From: Candidatus Heimdallarchaeota archaeon
Lineage (GTDB): Archaea; Asgardarchaeota; Heimdallarchaeia; Heimdallarchaeales; Heimdallarchaeaceae
Direction: 5' to 3'
NCBI GenBank assembly: GCA_019057815.1
Contig: JAHLWR010000001.1
Coordinates: forward strand, 24,001 to 88,000
DNA length: 64,000 bases
The notes under the pieces are model-generated. The model was not told where the DNA came from. It saw only the letters and a program-made list of their open reading frames with translations, and did no database searches. Numbering within the stretch: the stretch's first letter is position 1; each line of letters starts with the position of its first letter. A program made the position numbers and the translations under genes. Positions 1 to 10,202 of this stretch are shown here, in pieces.

Positions 1-856
1 CAAACATACAACCTCCAAAGATAGCGAATTGAGATGTTTTTTCGTATTCTAGAATTTTTTGAATAAAATCAAGAACTAAAGCAGCGATTAGAGTTACTCC
101 AGAAGACAGAACAGAAAAACCTAGTACCCAATAAATGTAATTCTTATTTTTCAGCACAGTTTTAAATTCATCAACTATGTTCCGTTTTATATATTTCACC
201 TTTCTTTCTTTAATAAAAAATAATGCTGGGAGGAAAAAGAAAACTTCCAGAATCGCAACAATCACAGCAAAGACCATTAATGCGATTCCAGCTGTTGTTG
301 TAAGACCTCCCGTCTTTTCGAGATATCCTGCAATAATAAAACCGAATCCAGAACCAATAAGATTCGAAACCAACATTGCTGAATTCTGATAAACTGAAAC
401 AGTTACTCTTTCATCCTCTGTGGTTATTTCTGGCATCCATGAGTGGTAAGGCACATTTAGATAACCATAGAAGACATTGAATAAAGAATTCCAAACCAAC
501 AGCCATATAAAAACTCCCGAACTACTTCCTGAATCTATTTGAATAAAAAGGTGGGGGATAAAAATCATAACAAACGAAAAGGCAAGTAAAGGAGCTCCAG
601 TCCAAATGAAGAATTTTCTTCTTCCAAAATTGGATTCTCTAGGTCGCATCTTATCAGAGATATATCCAAACATGAAGCCTGATAGCGCTATAGCAACTTT
701 GCCTACAGCATTTCCATACCCATTGAGCTTTGGATCTAAATTAAAATGGTTACCATAGATCCAGAAAGTTGCGATTGTTACAATATTCAACATGAGGACA
801 GGACCAAGCTTACAAGCGCCGTAGAATAGCTTCTGTTGTGGAGACAATAGTGGCAT
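1..856 (-). CDS. MFS/GPH-type sugar:cation symporter-like transporter, truncated by window edge
   Basis: Reverse-strand reading from ATG at 856: MPLLSPQQKLFYGACKLGPVLMLNIVTIATFWIYGNHFNL..., multiple TM stretches, 'SDKMRPRESNFGRRKFFIWTGAP' MFS loop; runs off the window start. Confidence 0.8.
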   Translation of the reverse strand, partial: MPLLSPQQKLFYGACKLGPVLMLNIVTIATFWIYGNHFNLDPKLNGYGNAVGKVAIALSGFMFGYISDKMRPRESNFGRRKFFIWTGAPLLAFSFVMIFIPHLFIQIDSGSSSGVFIWLLVWNSLFNVFYGYLNVPYHSWMPEITTEDERVTVSVYQNSAMLVSNLIGSGFGFIIAGYLEKTGGLTTTAGIALMVFAVIVAILEVFFFLPALFFIKERKVKYIKRNIVDEFKTVLKNKNYIYWVLGFSVLSSGVTLIAALVLDFIQKILEYEKTSQFAIFGGCMF

Positions 857-1035
857 AAGATTCACAACCTCTAACTTATGAATGATATGTTTCAAGTTAA
901 TTGTTATATTTAAAATTATTCAATGAATTTAGGTGAAGTTATTTTAAGCTGCACACAATATCTTAGAGAAATCTGGTTTTTGAGAAGAAGATTGAAAAAA
1001 AAATAGTTGAAAGCTTTATGCTTTCAAATAAACTA

Positions 1036-3996
1036 TTATGCGCCTCTTTTGAAAATCTTACCAAGTTTTATTTTCTTAGTTCCAAAGAGATATGCTAATG
1101 TACCAATAACCGCTATGCTAACAACAGGAATTATTACAGCTAAAGGTTGGAAAACTGAAGCGTTTTCATATTCAATAGTAAAGATATCTGATTCAGTGAC
1201 TAAGTCTAAATCATCAGTAGCTACAATTTTGAATGTTAAAATCCCTTCTGCACCAGATACTTTTATATCATAATAGTACTGACCAGTTTCAGTGTCAAGA
1301 GTCATATTAACTATAGTCCATTCTGTGTCATTGTCTAGTTTATAGTATAGTTGCACAAGTGTTAATGAACCATCATCCGTTACAGTAGCATTTATTCTAA
1401 TACTTCTTGCGTCCTCCATGGAATAGGGAGAGGAGTAAGGAGCATCTCCTAGTGTTATTACTGGACCTAGCCCGTTGTTAAAATCTATTAATACAGAACT
1501 TGTATTAGATGATAAACCTGATAAGTCAAATGCACGAACCATGTACTCTAAGGTTCCCGTAGCACTGTTGACTTGAACATAAGCTATATACATGTTCAGC
1601 TCTTGGTCAAACACCATAGGCATGAAACTCCAAGTGTCAGTTTCTGAGAATCTATAGTAAACATCAGCACCTGAAACTCCACCTTCATCAGTAATCTCTG
1701 CTGTAATGGGTATGTAATGGTCCCCATTTAGGTTATATGGAGTATCTAATGCTTCAAGATTTATTGTAGGAGCCAATCCATCAGAATAATAGAAATAATC
1801 TGATGTGTTCATTTCATTCCATAATAAATCAGTTAATGTAATATGGAACTGAACTGTTGTATCATTGTCTGAAGCAGGGATTGTAGCCATGAAACCATAA
1901 CCTAAAGGTATTGTATAATGGGTTAAAGTTAATTCAACACCTGTTATAGATCCAGAGTACAATTCGGAATAATCTTGAATTTCCAACGTAAAGATAGCAT
2001 CTGTGAAATCATCTTCATCTAAACCCAATGCTAATAAATCTACACTGAGGTTGAAAACACTAGTTTGAGGTTCTCTATCGAAGATTAAGAAACGCTCTCC
2101 ATCTTCTGTTACAAGCCAAATACGTATGTCTGTTGGTTTTTCGTGTGTTATATCTACCGATAAAGTGGCAACTGACACACCTCCACCTCTAATCACTTCT
2201 AGGTTTAGGTATGATGTAAGATCATTTTGTATGAAGAATGGAAGCTCATCAATGCTGAATGTATCTTCATAATCAATAAGTTCTGGAGCTTCGTAATCGA
2301 TAGGATTTGCAACAGCATTATCCCATATTAGTCCATCATCATAGCTGTACCAAACAACTGGTTGTTTGAGATCAGTATAATCTGAAGCATTAAAGAGCAC
2401 AGTGACATCTGTAATGTTTGATATAATTGAAGGATAAATGAGAAGATTGTCAATAGTTGGTGCCATTCCATCTGCGTAGTAATAGTATTCTGTTGTATTG
2501 CCAGTGTTACCCAAATAATCAGTTGTTTCAAAGAAATAGGAAACTAAAGCTGTATCAACTGTTGCTGGGATTGTTGCATTAAATTCAATCGGAGAAACAC
2601 TTATTTCGGTATCAGTTGTGTTCAACATTTCGATTTTCACAAAATCGCTTCCAGAGGGTATTGAATAGTATAGATTTACAGATTCAATTCCTAGAGGATC
2701 AGAGAATTCTGCAGTGACAAAAACATCTGAAGTAATTAATGCTACATCCGCATATTCAACTAGGTCAACTCCACCATCTATAGTTATGGTTGTAACTTGA
2801 GGATTCAGACTGTCAATTAGTATTGTCTCTATTCCGGAACTACCTTCTCGACCTTCTTGACTATCGACAATGTCAGAAGCATTAACAACTATGTATAAAA
2901 CAGTTTCAATATTATCAAGATTACTTGTTGGTATTATTCCAGTGTAAAAAGCGGTGTCACCAAAATCTAACGCAAGATCCATCAATACAAAACTCCATTC
3001 AGTTGCCCCGTCAAGCATATAATAAGCTACTACACTACTGTCATCAATAGTGTCTATTCCATCAGAATCCGTTACAGAAACGTTAAGAATGTAATCCTGA
3101 TCTCCTTTGATTGCAAAAGGTAAGTCATTAAGAGTTACTTCTGGTTCCGCGTCCATAAGGAAGGAATATGTATCAGTTATTGTTGATTGATTCAAATCAT
3201 CGAAAGCTATCATATAATAGTTTACCCAGCAAGGAAGATTAGCCGCAGGAATAGTAGCTCCATAAACATTCTGAGAGATTAGGAGATGGTCAAATCTAGG
3301 AGCAGGCGGGGAAACAGATTCCCTATAGGAAATAGCATAAATTCTATATCCTGCAACAAGTTCATTGCTCAGATAGTTTGCAGGATAGGGATCTACTTCA
3401 GACACACTTCCAAATATGCCATCTAGATATCGGAGTTCCCATTCACCAGTCGTATAGTTTTTAGCTTCAATTTTTACATAAACGAGATCGCTAATCCCAC
3501 CGGCTTCAATAGAACAATCTATATCATTCAACAATTCTCCTTCAGCTGCTTCGTAGACAAAGTCTCCAAATCGCCAGTCTGTTTTATCATCTGTTTCAAC
3601 ACCTGTATCTGTAATATATCCAGACCTTTGAAATTCCTCAGTATCTATGATTGAACTACTAGTTTCAAGCATAGAAATATTCTCGAAAACTCCAGGATTT
3701 AGAGTTTCATACTCCCAGTAAAGAGAAGCATTTTGTATCCCATCCTGGTCGCTAATAGCTGTTATAACTTCTGTATCATCAGTACTTTGAGGATATTCAG
3801 GAGAAAGGGAAGGTAATCCGATTAAAGGTCCTTCGCCATTACTCAGTAAAGTGTAGTCATAGAGTAAAGGATTAGAATTAGTCAATTGCCCGTTTACTTC
3901 TGCCATGATGTTAGTATTTGAAAGCATTAGAGACAGCAAAAAGACTGACAAGGATATAAGGGTATATTTTTTTAAACGATTATTTTTTTTAAACAT
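1036..3996 (-). CDS. Large secreted surface protein with repeated Ig/Fn3-like units, a proprotein-convertase P-domain-like module and a C-terminal TM anchor
   Basis: N-terminal signal sequence; recurring '..LYYK/LYWEY/VYYRF..W..' beta modules; 'VSVATLSVDITHEKPTDIRIWLVTEDGERFLIFDRE...FTLEIQDYSELYSGSITGVELTLTHY' resembles P/Homo B domain; TM then basic tail at C-terminus. Confidence 0.75.
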   Translation of the reverse strand: MFKKNNRLKKYTLISLSVFLLSLMLSNTNIMAEVNGQLTNSNPLLYDYTLLSNGEGPLIGLPSLSPEYPQSTDDTEVITAISDQDGIQNASLYWEYETLNPGVFENISMLETSSSIIDTEEFQRSGYITDTGVETDDKTDWRFGDFVYEAAEGELLNDIDCSIEAGGISDLVYVKIEAKNYTTGEWELRYLDGIFGSVSEVDPYPANYLSNELVAGYRIYAISYRESVSPPAPRFDHLLISQNVYGATIPAANLPCWVNYYMIAFDDLNQSTITDTYSFLMDAEPEVTLNDLPFAIKGDQDYILNVSVTDSDGIDTIDDSSVVAYYMLDGATEWSFVLMDLALDFGDTAFYTGIIPTSNLDNIETVLYIVVNASDIVDSQEGREGSSGIETILIDSLNPQVTTITIDGGVDLVEYADVALITSDVFVTAEFSDPLGIESVNLYYSIPSGSDFVKIEMLNTTDTEISVSPIEFNATIPATVDTALVSYFFETTDYLGNTGNTTEYYYYADGMAPTIDNLLIYPSIISNITDVTVLFNASDYTDLKQPVVWYSYDDGLIWDNAVANPIDYEAPELIDYEDTFSIDELPFFIQNDLTSYLNLEVIRGGGVSVATLSVDITHEKPTDIRIWLVTEDGERFLIFDREPQTSVFNLSVDLLALGLDEDDFTDAIFTLEIQDYSELYSGSITGVELTLTHYTIPLGYGFMATIPASDNDTTVQFHITLTDLLWNEMNTSDYFYYSDGLAPTINLEALDTPYNLNGDHYIPITAEITDEGGVSGADVYYRFSETDTWSFMPMVFDQELNMYIAYVQVNSATGTLEYMVRAFDLSGLSSNTSSVLIDFNNGLGPVITLGDAPYSSPYSMEDARSIRINATVTDDGSLTLVQLYYKLDNDTEWTIVNMTLDTETGQYYYDIKVSGAEGILTFKIVATDDLDLVTESDIFTIEYENASVFQPLAVIIPVVSIAVIGTLAYLFGTKKIKLGKIFKRGA

Positions 3997-4152
3997 TTAT
4001 TTCACCCATTTTGAATTATAGTAATTCAATTGTTGAAGTATAATATTGAAATAATAAAAGAATAACTCTCCAAATTTCTAAAGTTCATGCATTAGAAAAT
4101 TAAAGTGATAATATCAGTTATACTTTTAACTATACGGAGAGATAACTAAATA

Positions 4153-5055
4153 GTGAATTTAATGACTGAAGAAGACTTGCAAAAAGCTATAAAATTCCTT
4201 ACTAGTGACACACCAGTCCTTCGCCAGTGGTCGCTCCAACAAATATCGAAACACAAAAATAAACATAGAGCTTTAAATGAAGTCATTAACACTCTCATAA
4301 ATGATGAAGATAAGGATGTACGTAGCTTTTCTGCTGAGATTTTGGGTGATATTGGTGATGTAATAGCTACTACTTCACTAGTTAAGATGTTAGAAGATAA
4401 GAGTTGGGAAGTTAGAGAATCTATATTAATAGCTCTCAGTAAATTACAAGATTCCAAAATCATTACCTATCTTATTACAGCACTAAAGGATGAGCACACA
4501 AAAGTAAGATTTACAGCAGTTAAACAGTTATCAAAAATTAATAATCCAAAAATCATTTCTCCCCTTTTTGACCTCCTTCTTGATGAATCAGATTCTGTAA
4601 GAGAAGAAGCTAAAAAAACTCTGTTAGGTTTTAGTGAAACTATACCTGTCTCTTCAATTACACAATACATACGTCATAGTAGCAAAACTATCAGAGAATT
4701 TTCCATTGATTTCCTTTCTGGACACATAGATGGTGACATAATAGCTATTCTAAACGATTTCATGAATGATTATGTCTGGGAAATAAGACTTGCAGCTTTA
4801 AAGAAATTATCTAAAATAGCTATTGATTTTAAAGAAAAAGATTCAAGACTCATCGATATAGGACTTACTGCTTTATCAGATAAGTATTATAGTGTCAGAT
4901 TTGAAGCGGTTAAGTTTCTAGAAATCCTTAAAGACTCAAAAGCAATTGAACCTTTAATAGAAATAGCAAGAAAGGATGAGGATCATAATGTACAGTTAAA
5001 AGCAACTGAAACGATAACTGCAATTATAAGAGCATTAAGATTAAACGAAATCTAA
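4153..5055 (+). CDS. HEAT-repeat protein
   Basis: Repeated ~30-aa helical units such as DEDKDVRSFSAEILGDIGD, LLDESDSVREEAKKTLLGF, DKYYSVRFEAVKFLEILKDSKAIEPL. Confidence 0.85.
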   Translation: MNLMTEEDLQKAIKFLTSDTPVLRQWSLQQISKHKNKHRALNEVINTLINDEDKDVRSFSAEILGDIGDVIATTSLVKMLEDKSWEVRESILIALSKLQDSKIITYLITALKDEHTKVRFTAVKQLSKINNPKIISPLFDLLLDESDSVREEAKKTLLGFSETIPVSSITQYIRHSSKTIREFSIDFLSGHIDGDIIAILNDFMNDYVWEIRLAALKKLSKIAIDFKEKDSRLIDIGLTALSDKYYSVRFEAVKFLEILKDSKAIEPLIEIARKDEDHNVQLKATETITAIIRALRLNEI

Positions 5056-5288
5056 TCAATTTGCTACAAAACCAATAAAAAAACAAGAAATTTCAGAGTT
5101 TACAAAAGAAAAAAGCATTAGAAATTCTAAGGGAAGAATATCGGGAAAAATGAGGGAAAATTCTTCAACTCTACCTTTTTATTCCAAAAGAAGATTTAAT
5201 GTTTTAAGCGAATAGTTGTTCTATTAATCAAATACATGACAAAATCTTTTAATTCGTAGTTTATAATATGTATAATTAGTGAAAAAGT

Positions 5289-5939
5289 ATGCTACTAGCT
5301 GAAGAAGTGGTTATACTAGCACTTGACGTCAATAAAGGGAAGATACCGTTTTCTAAAACTACATTAGTTGACTATGGTATCTCTGGAGCTATTTTAACAG
5401 AACTTGCTATAATGAATAGAATAGATATAGAAGCAGGAGTAGTCAAAATAGTTGATTCATCTCCTCTAAAAATACCCATTTTAGATAATATTTTGAAACT
5501 AATGAATGAAACTAAAACTGAAAAGTCACTCCAATACTGGCTGAAAAGTTTAATCAGAAGCAGTAAAAGCCTTGAAAAAGAGATTTTCAGAAATTTAGAA
5601 AAAAGTAATTTTTTGATAATAAAAAAGAAAAAATTTTTGGGAATATTTCCAATAATTCGGTATGAAATCACTAATATAGAGAAAAGAAACGAAATCCTAA
5701 GCACATTAAAAGAAATTGTTTTAGAAGGAAAGGAGACTGATGAATGTTCAACTTTTCTTTTAGGTGTAACACGTAATTGTGCACAAATAAAGGATTATTT
5801 CCCAGAGGATAGAAAGGATGACATTGTAAAAAGAATAGACGAATTAGCAAAGAATCAGATTGTGTGTAAAGCAATTCAAGAACTGATCAAAGCACAACAA
5901 CAAGCTTTCATCCTCACAAATGTAACAATGCCATATTAG
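5289..5939 (+). CDS. GPP34/GOLPH3-like domain protein
   Basis: LLAEEVVILALDVNKGKIPF..LVDYGISGAILTELAIMNRIDIE...ILDNILKLMNETKTEKSLQYWLKSL...L..EIFRNLEKSNFL follows the GPP34 pattern over its length. Confidence 0.8.
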   Translation: MLLAEEVVILALDVNKGKIPFSKTTLVDYGISGAILTELAIMNRIDIEAGVVKIVDSSPLKIPILDNILKLMNETKTEKSLQYWLKSLIRSSKSLEKEIFRNLEKSNFLIIKKKKFLGIFPIIRYEITNIEKRNEILSTLKEIVLEGKETDECSTFLLGVTRNCAQIKDYFPEDRKDDIVKRIDELAKNQIVCKAIQELIKAQQQAFILTNVTMPY

Positions 5940-5987
5940 TTAGGTTTGAAATCAGGTAAATCAAATATTTTATTTTCAAAGGTAGAT

Positions 5988-6233
5988 TTATTCATACAAA
6001 GGTTTGAATATTCTCTTAATAGAAGCTAAAAACTTAGAAAATAGACCTTGATCAGTGTTAACAGATGACAGGAGTGCCTGTTCCTCAGTTTTGTGTCTCA
6101 ACTTGTGTTCACCAATACAATGTATATGTATAATCATCTTACACTTATCACATATAACCATATTAGCTCCACAAGTCTTTTTTGATTCTTCAATTGGCCT
6201 TCCACACTGACCGCATCTACCAAAGAAACTCAT
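5988..6233 (-). CDS. Small zinc-finger protein, PHD/C1-like motif
   Basis: CGQCGRPIEESKKTCGANMVICDKCKMIIHIHCIGEH: C-x2-C ... C-x2-C-x4-H-x2-C-x3-H. Confidence 0.6.
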   Translation of the reverse strand: MSFFGRCGQCGRPIEESKKTCGANMVICDKCKMIIHIHCIGEHKLRHKTEEQALLSSVNTDQGLFSKFLASIKRIFKPLYE

Positions 6234-6423
6234 AACAATTTAGAATTTTAAACACTTATTAACGCTTTGCAGTTGTTTATAGTACTCTCCTCAATTAAAA
6301 TTGCGCTATTATCAATCTCACTATTTACCAAAATAATGATTTAATTTAGATAAAACAGTTTTAGAAAAATAAAATATATTGTTTCTTTTATAAAATTGGC
6401 ACATCAATTTCTCAAAACCATTA

Positions 6424-6473
6424 TTGTCGGAAACTGGAGAATTTTTTAGTTTTAGACCCCAGTCCTATTTTCT
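6424..6473. repeat. Dispersed 50-bp intergenic repeat, copy 1
   Basis: ttgtcggaaactggagaattttttagttttagaccccagtcctattttct; 48/50 identical to 18036-18085. Confidence 0.9.
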
Positions 6474-6638
6474 ATCTTTCACCTATTACATTTTTCTTGA
6501 TATCCATATCTCCATTAATAATGATTTTTTGTCTCCGTATCCTCTAAGGAAAGAGAGAGAAAAGTGGGGAGTATATAGGAAAGAAAGTAACAGTAAGTGA
6601 TGATTGTCTACTTCTTCTTCCTTTAAAGAAAGAAATAT

Positions 6639-7601
6639 ATGCTGTTAAAAACAATTTTTTATAGATTAAATTTAAGAGGTTTAATTTTGAACATTGACAG
6701 TAGAAGGCATAAAGTTGAGTATATGTGTAATAAATGCGGGAAATTAAGAGTTATGTTTGCTCTTTATGATTTGAAAACAGAAGATTTAGATTCAAAAGGT
6801 TATGTTGAAATCACAGACATTCATAACTGCGTCGGATCTAAACTCACGCCTATTACACTATATGTTGACGCTTCTTATTCTGTAAGATCTCAGTTTCCTA
6901 TTGAAGTTGAAGAAACTAAAACAACTGAGCCTCTACTAGGATTAGACATCCCCTTACCAAAAAAAGTAAAGATAGGTAATCGAGAAATCGAGAAAATAAA
7001 AGGTTTTAGAGGAAAAAGTATCCGAAGTATTAAAATAAATGATAAACTTCGGCAAACCAACTTCTTTTTAGATGTATCTAACAAAGGATATGAACTATCT
7101 TCGACTTCTAAAATGAGTCTTATTACAGTATCAATGAGGATTAAAAAAAATATAGCAGAAAAAAACGCAAAGAAATGGCTTGAAATAATAGCTTCAACAA
7201 TAGAAACGAGGATTATGTTAGATGAAACGATGCTATCTCACCTTCTTGTTTATTTAGAAGGTAAAATAAAGGAAAAACCAGAAGAAAATGAGAAAATCGA
7301 AGTTGAGTTGTTACTCTCAAATTCACATATAATTTCAAATGAAAGTTTACTGACAAATTTTAAAGAAAACAGGTCAAAAACATTTCCTGATTGGACAAAA
7401 GCAGAGTATTCTTATGCTACCAAAATAATTCAAAACTGTTGTACATCAAAACATAACACCCTTTGGGAAGTCTACGAAACGGTGAAAGATAAACAAACTT
7501 TCGCAGAATTCCTTAGCTTAGTTAGAGAATTAAGAAAACAAGAAGTTATTGAGGTTGAAAAAATGGAATTCTTCACGTTATCAGATCCTCAAACAAAATA
7601 G
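6639..7601 (+). CDS. Hypothetical protein with N-terminal zinc-binding-like motif (CNKCG...HNC)
   Basis: Long ORF with codon-like composition; no recognised family. Confidence 0.6.
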   Translation: MLLKTIFYRLNLRGLILNIDSRRHKVEYMCNKCGKLRVMFALYDLKTEDLDSKGYVEITDIHNCVGSKLTPITLYVDASYSVRSQFPIEVEETKTTEPLLGLDIPLPKKVKIGNREIEKIKGFRGKSIRSIKINDKLRQTNFFLDVSNKGYELSSTSKMSLITVSMRIKKNIAEKNAKKWLEIIASTIETRIMLDETMLSHLLVYLEGKIKEKPEENEKIEVELLLSNSHIISNESLLTNFKENRSKTFPDWTKAEYSYATKIIQNCCTSKHNTLWEVYETVKDKQTFAEFLSLVRELRKQEVIEVEKMEFFTLSDPQTK

Positions 7602-7902
7602 AAAAATTATCTTTTTTCTGTTCTTATTTGTTCTAGCGAAATAAATTAATAAATTATAGAAAATACTATTTCATGCCATGCTACACCAGATGAATCAGCA
7701 TATTGGAAAAAAAGCGTAATATATTAAAAAAGATAGGGTATAGAGATAACAAGAATATCGCATTTTTTCGTTTAATAAAGCCCAAAGTAAGGGTCTCTTT
7801 TCCTTCAACGATATCTTATTAATATGGAAGCATGTAGTTTACATTTAGGTTCAAATTATGTCACCATCACAGGTTTCTTACCTTTTAATTCTGCCTTCTT
7901 CC

Positions 7903-7925
7903 TTTTTTCTCGCTTCAACCCCCTC
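7903..7925. repeat. Pyrimidine-rich intergenic repeat, copy 1 (ttttttctcgcttcaaccccctc)
   Basis: Exact 23-bp match to 16398-16420, followed in both by a second shared TC-rich stretch ending ttcttcttcagtt. Confidence 0.85.
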
Positions 7926-8036
7926 ACTCTTTATCTCTTTATTACATATCTCACTCTCTTCTCTCACTATTTCTTCTTCAGTTTTTTATTTTTAGATTGA
8001 ATAATAACTGTTAAATAGAATTTTTCTTGATATTGA

Positions 8037-8999
8037 GTGATTCAGATGAATTCTGCTCAAGAAGAAATTCAAAAATATCTCTCTACATTCAATAGTTATA
8101 GACTTGAAGCAGAGGAAATAATGATTCAGATTAATAGAAGTAAAGTTATTAAAAGAAGAGCACCAAGTGTTGTTTCACATTTCTTTGATGTTTCTAAAAG
8201 CGCAGTAAAAGACACTATGGATTTATTTTCAACAAAAACTGAAGATCCTTTTAAAAATTGGATATCTTCTTTTAATAGAGAAATTAAGGATTTAGATGAG
8301 TTCCTTTCGCTGTGTGTGATTTTAGATCAAGATTATTCTATCTCTAGAAGGAAACCAAAAACTTACATTTCAAAAGTTCATTCTGTTGAAACTCCAGAAT
8401 ATAAGGTTAAACATGTTCTTGATGGATTAGGAAAACTCCAACTACTTGGAAACAATATTAAGCTTAAGGAAGAGATTTCTTCCCGAGAAATTAAAAAAGT
8501 AAAAGGAAAGAAAACAGAAAAAATAACTCCCGTTAAAGTAGCTAAACAATTGTGGGAAAAAGTCCTAGATAATGATATAGATTTTGCTCTTTCGATAGAC
8601 GAATGTGAATACTTTGAGCGTAAGAGAGAAATGATTCAAACCAAAAAAACAGAAGAGCTCCTTGTCGCAATAACTAATACTTATGGAGGTATTGTAGTAT
8701 ATGGAATTACTGACGAAAAAGTTCCTTTGTTATTAGATAACAATCAAAGAGATGATATACAAAATCAGATAACTAATATTTGTAGAAATAATATTAGACC
8801 TCAAATAACTGCGGAATTCAAGTCTATAATCTTGCATAAAGACAAAGGTTACCTCTTTATATACGTTCCAAAAGATAAAGAAATTCTACACACAACAAAT
8901 AATGATATTTATTTCAAAAGAGTTGGTAGTAATAATGTTCGTATGTCTCCTGATGAGGTAAGAGCTTTTTATGACAAGAAAAGTTTAAAGAACAACTGA
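8037..8999 (+). CDS. Schlafen/AlbA_2 (AAA_4-type) domain protein
   Basis: ECEYFERKRE...KTEELLVAITNTYGGIVVYGITDE...IRPQI...ILHKDKGYLFIYVPKDKEILHTTNNDIYFKRVGSNNVRMSPDEVRAFY. Confidence 0.85.
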   Translation: MIQMNSAQEEIQKYLSTFNSYRLEAEEIMIQINRSKVIKRRAPSVVSHFFDVSKSAVKDTMDLFSTKTEDPFKNWISSFNREIKDLDEFLSLCVILDQDYSISRRKPKTYISKVHSVETPEYKVKHVLDGLGKLQLLGNNIKLKEEISSREIKKVKGKKTEKITPVKVAKQLWEKVLDNDIDFALSIDECEYFERKREMIQTKKTEELLVAITNTYGGIVVYGITDEKVPLLLDNNQRDDIQNQITNICRNNIRPQITAEFKSIILHKDKGYLFIYVPKDKEILHTTNNDIYFKRVGSNNVRMSPDEVRAFYDKKSLKNN

Positions 9000-9043
9000 C
9001 AACATGGAATTTATTAAGTAAGATTTCTATTTAATATTGTCAA

Positions 9044-9220
9044 ATGTACTCATCATCTAGTGATTTATTATATCAAGAAAAGAAAATTAAAGATATTTGG
9101 AGGGAGATTCAAAAAAACAATCTAGACTATGTATCTATGGTAGATGAATCTGAGGCTTTTGATAGAAAAAGACAGTTTCATCCCAGGAACAGTTGTTTTC
9201 ACGATGAGATTAAAGTCTAG
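9044..9220 (+). pseudogene. Truncated paralogue of the 8037-8999 Schlafen/AlbA_2 module
   Basis: Translation MYSSSSDLLYQEKKIKDIWREIQKNNLDYVSMVDESEAFDRKRQF... aligns with VAKQLWEKVLDNDIDFALSIDECEYFERKREM; homology ends near 9180. Confidence 0.7.
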
Positions 9221-9397
9221 ACTGACTGTAGTTAAACCTTCGATATTCAAATCTTCAAGTTCGAATGGAATTGTGTAGCTTTCTGCTCTTATTCCAGAAC
9301 TTAAAAGGAAAAAACCTAAAGCTAATGCAACGAATAGAAAGCAAGCTCTTCTCTTATTGGATAATGTATTCTTTTTCATAAAATTATTCCCAAACAC
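9122..9397 (-). pseudogene. Signal-peptide-bearing small protein whose C-terminus runs antisense into the Schlafen fragment; probably truncated
   Basis: MKKNTLSNKRRACFLFVALALGFFLLSSGIRAES signal peptide; last ~20 residues are antisense of the 9044-9180 paralogue. Confidence 0.5.
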
Positions 9398-9547
9398 TTT
9401 GCATTCTTTTTTAGGTTTTATTTTTGAAGCCTAATAGTTTTGTTAATCTATTATATATTTCAAACTTTTCCTTAACTAGTTCTAAATATGCATTATTGTA
9501 TTGTTAATTAACAAAGCAGTGGGCAAAGTTTATATATCTTTAATTTA

Positions 9548-10099
9548 ATGTTTAAGAGAATAGTAGATACTATTCAGGATGATATTATGGTTCAAAAAAA
9601 GTTCAAACAGCTAAAATCAGTTGGATTGTTACTATTGATTGTTTTGAGTGCTTTTTCGATTATTTTCTTCATTAATCATGCTCAAGCAGCTAGCATACCA
9701 ATGCACATTATTTGGAATAGAATCATTGTCACAGAATCTTATGATTCTGGTAGAGGAGAGTTTAGGATTCAAATTAAATATAATGATGGTCAAAACATGC
9801 GAGCACAAAAATCTTCCACACACAGATGTTATGCCGGAGACTACAATCCTCAAATAACTTTCACTTTAGATGAAGAAGTATTATTGGGTACATTAATCTA
9901 TCTTAGATTGATCGAAGATGATGTCTTTCAGGACGATCAAATAATAAGACCGTATGACGAAAATTCTGGTAGTGGCATAAATAATGGCAACTGGTATTCC
10001 TATTTCTACGTAGGTACTACTTTTGAAGATTATATTTTTGAAATCTATAATTCCCGTGGAGATAGAATTTGGGTAAGATTTATAAACCTTGAAGCTTAA
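9548..10099 (+). CDS. Secreted or membrane-anchored protein, unknown function (start may be 9587)
   Basis: N-terminal signal/TM 'VGLLLLIVLSAFSIIFFINHAQAAS'; TATA-like TTTATATATC upstream. Confidence 0.65.
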   Translation: MFKRIVDTIQDDIMVQKKFKQLKSVGLLLLIVLSAFSIIFFINHAQAASIPMHIIWNRIIVTESYDSGRGEFRIQIKYNDGQNMRAQKSSTHRCYAGDYNPQITFTLDEEVLLGTLIYLRLIEDDVFQDDQIIRPYDENSGSGINNGNWYSYFYVGTTFEDYIFEIYNSRGDRIWVRFINLEA

Positions 10100-10202
10100 T
10101 CAAACTAAAAATTTCAAGTTTTTTTATTTTTTTAATTTCTTTTAAAAAGAAAAAAAACTATTTAATCTATTGTATGAGAAAAGGATAAAAAAAGGTGTAT
10201 AA

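Noticed and set aside
1007-1273. Plus-strand ORF antisense to the large surface protein, and similar antisense ORFs (2328-2531, 4146-4463, 10949-11266, 23460-23645, 33655-33870, 34735-35052, 56122-56394, 59211-59516, 62637-63038)
   Set aside because: Fully shadowed by convincing genes on the other strand; composition typical of antisense artefacts.
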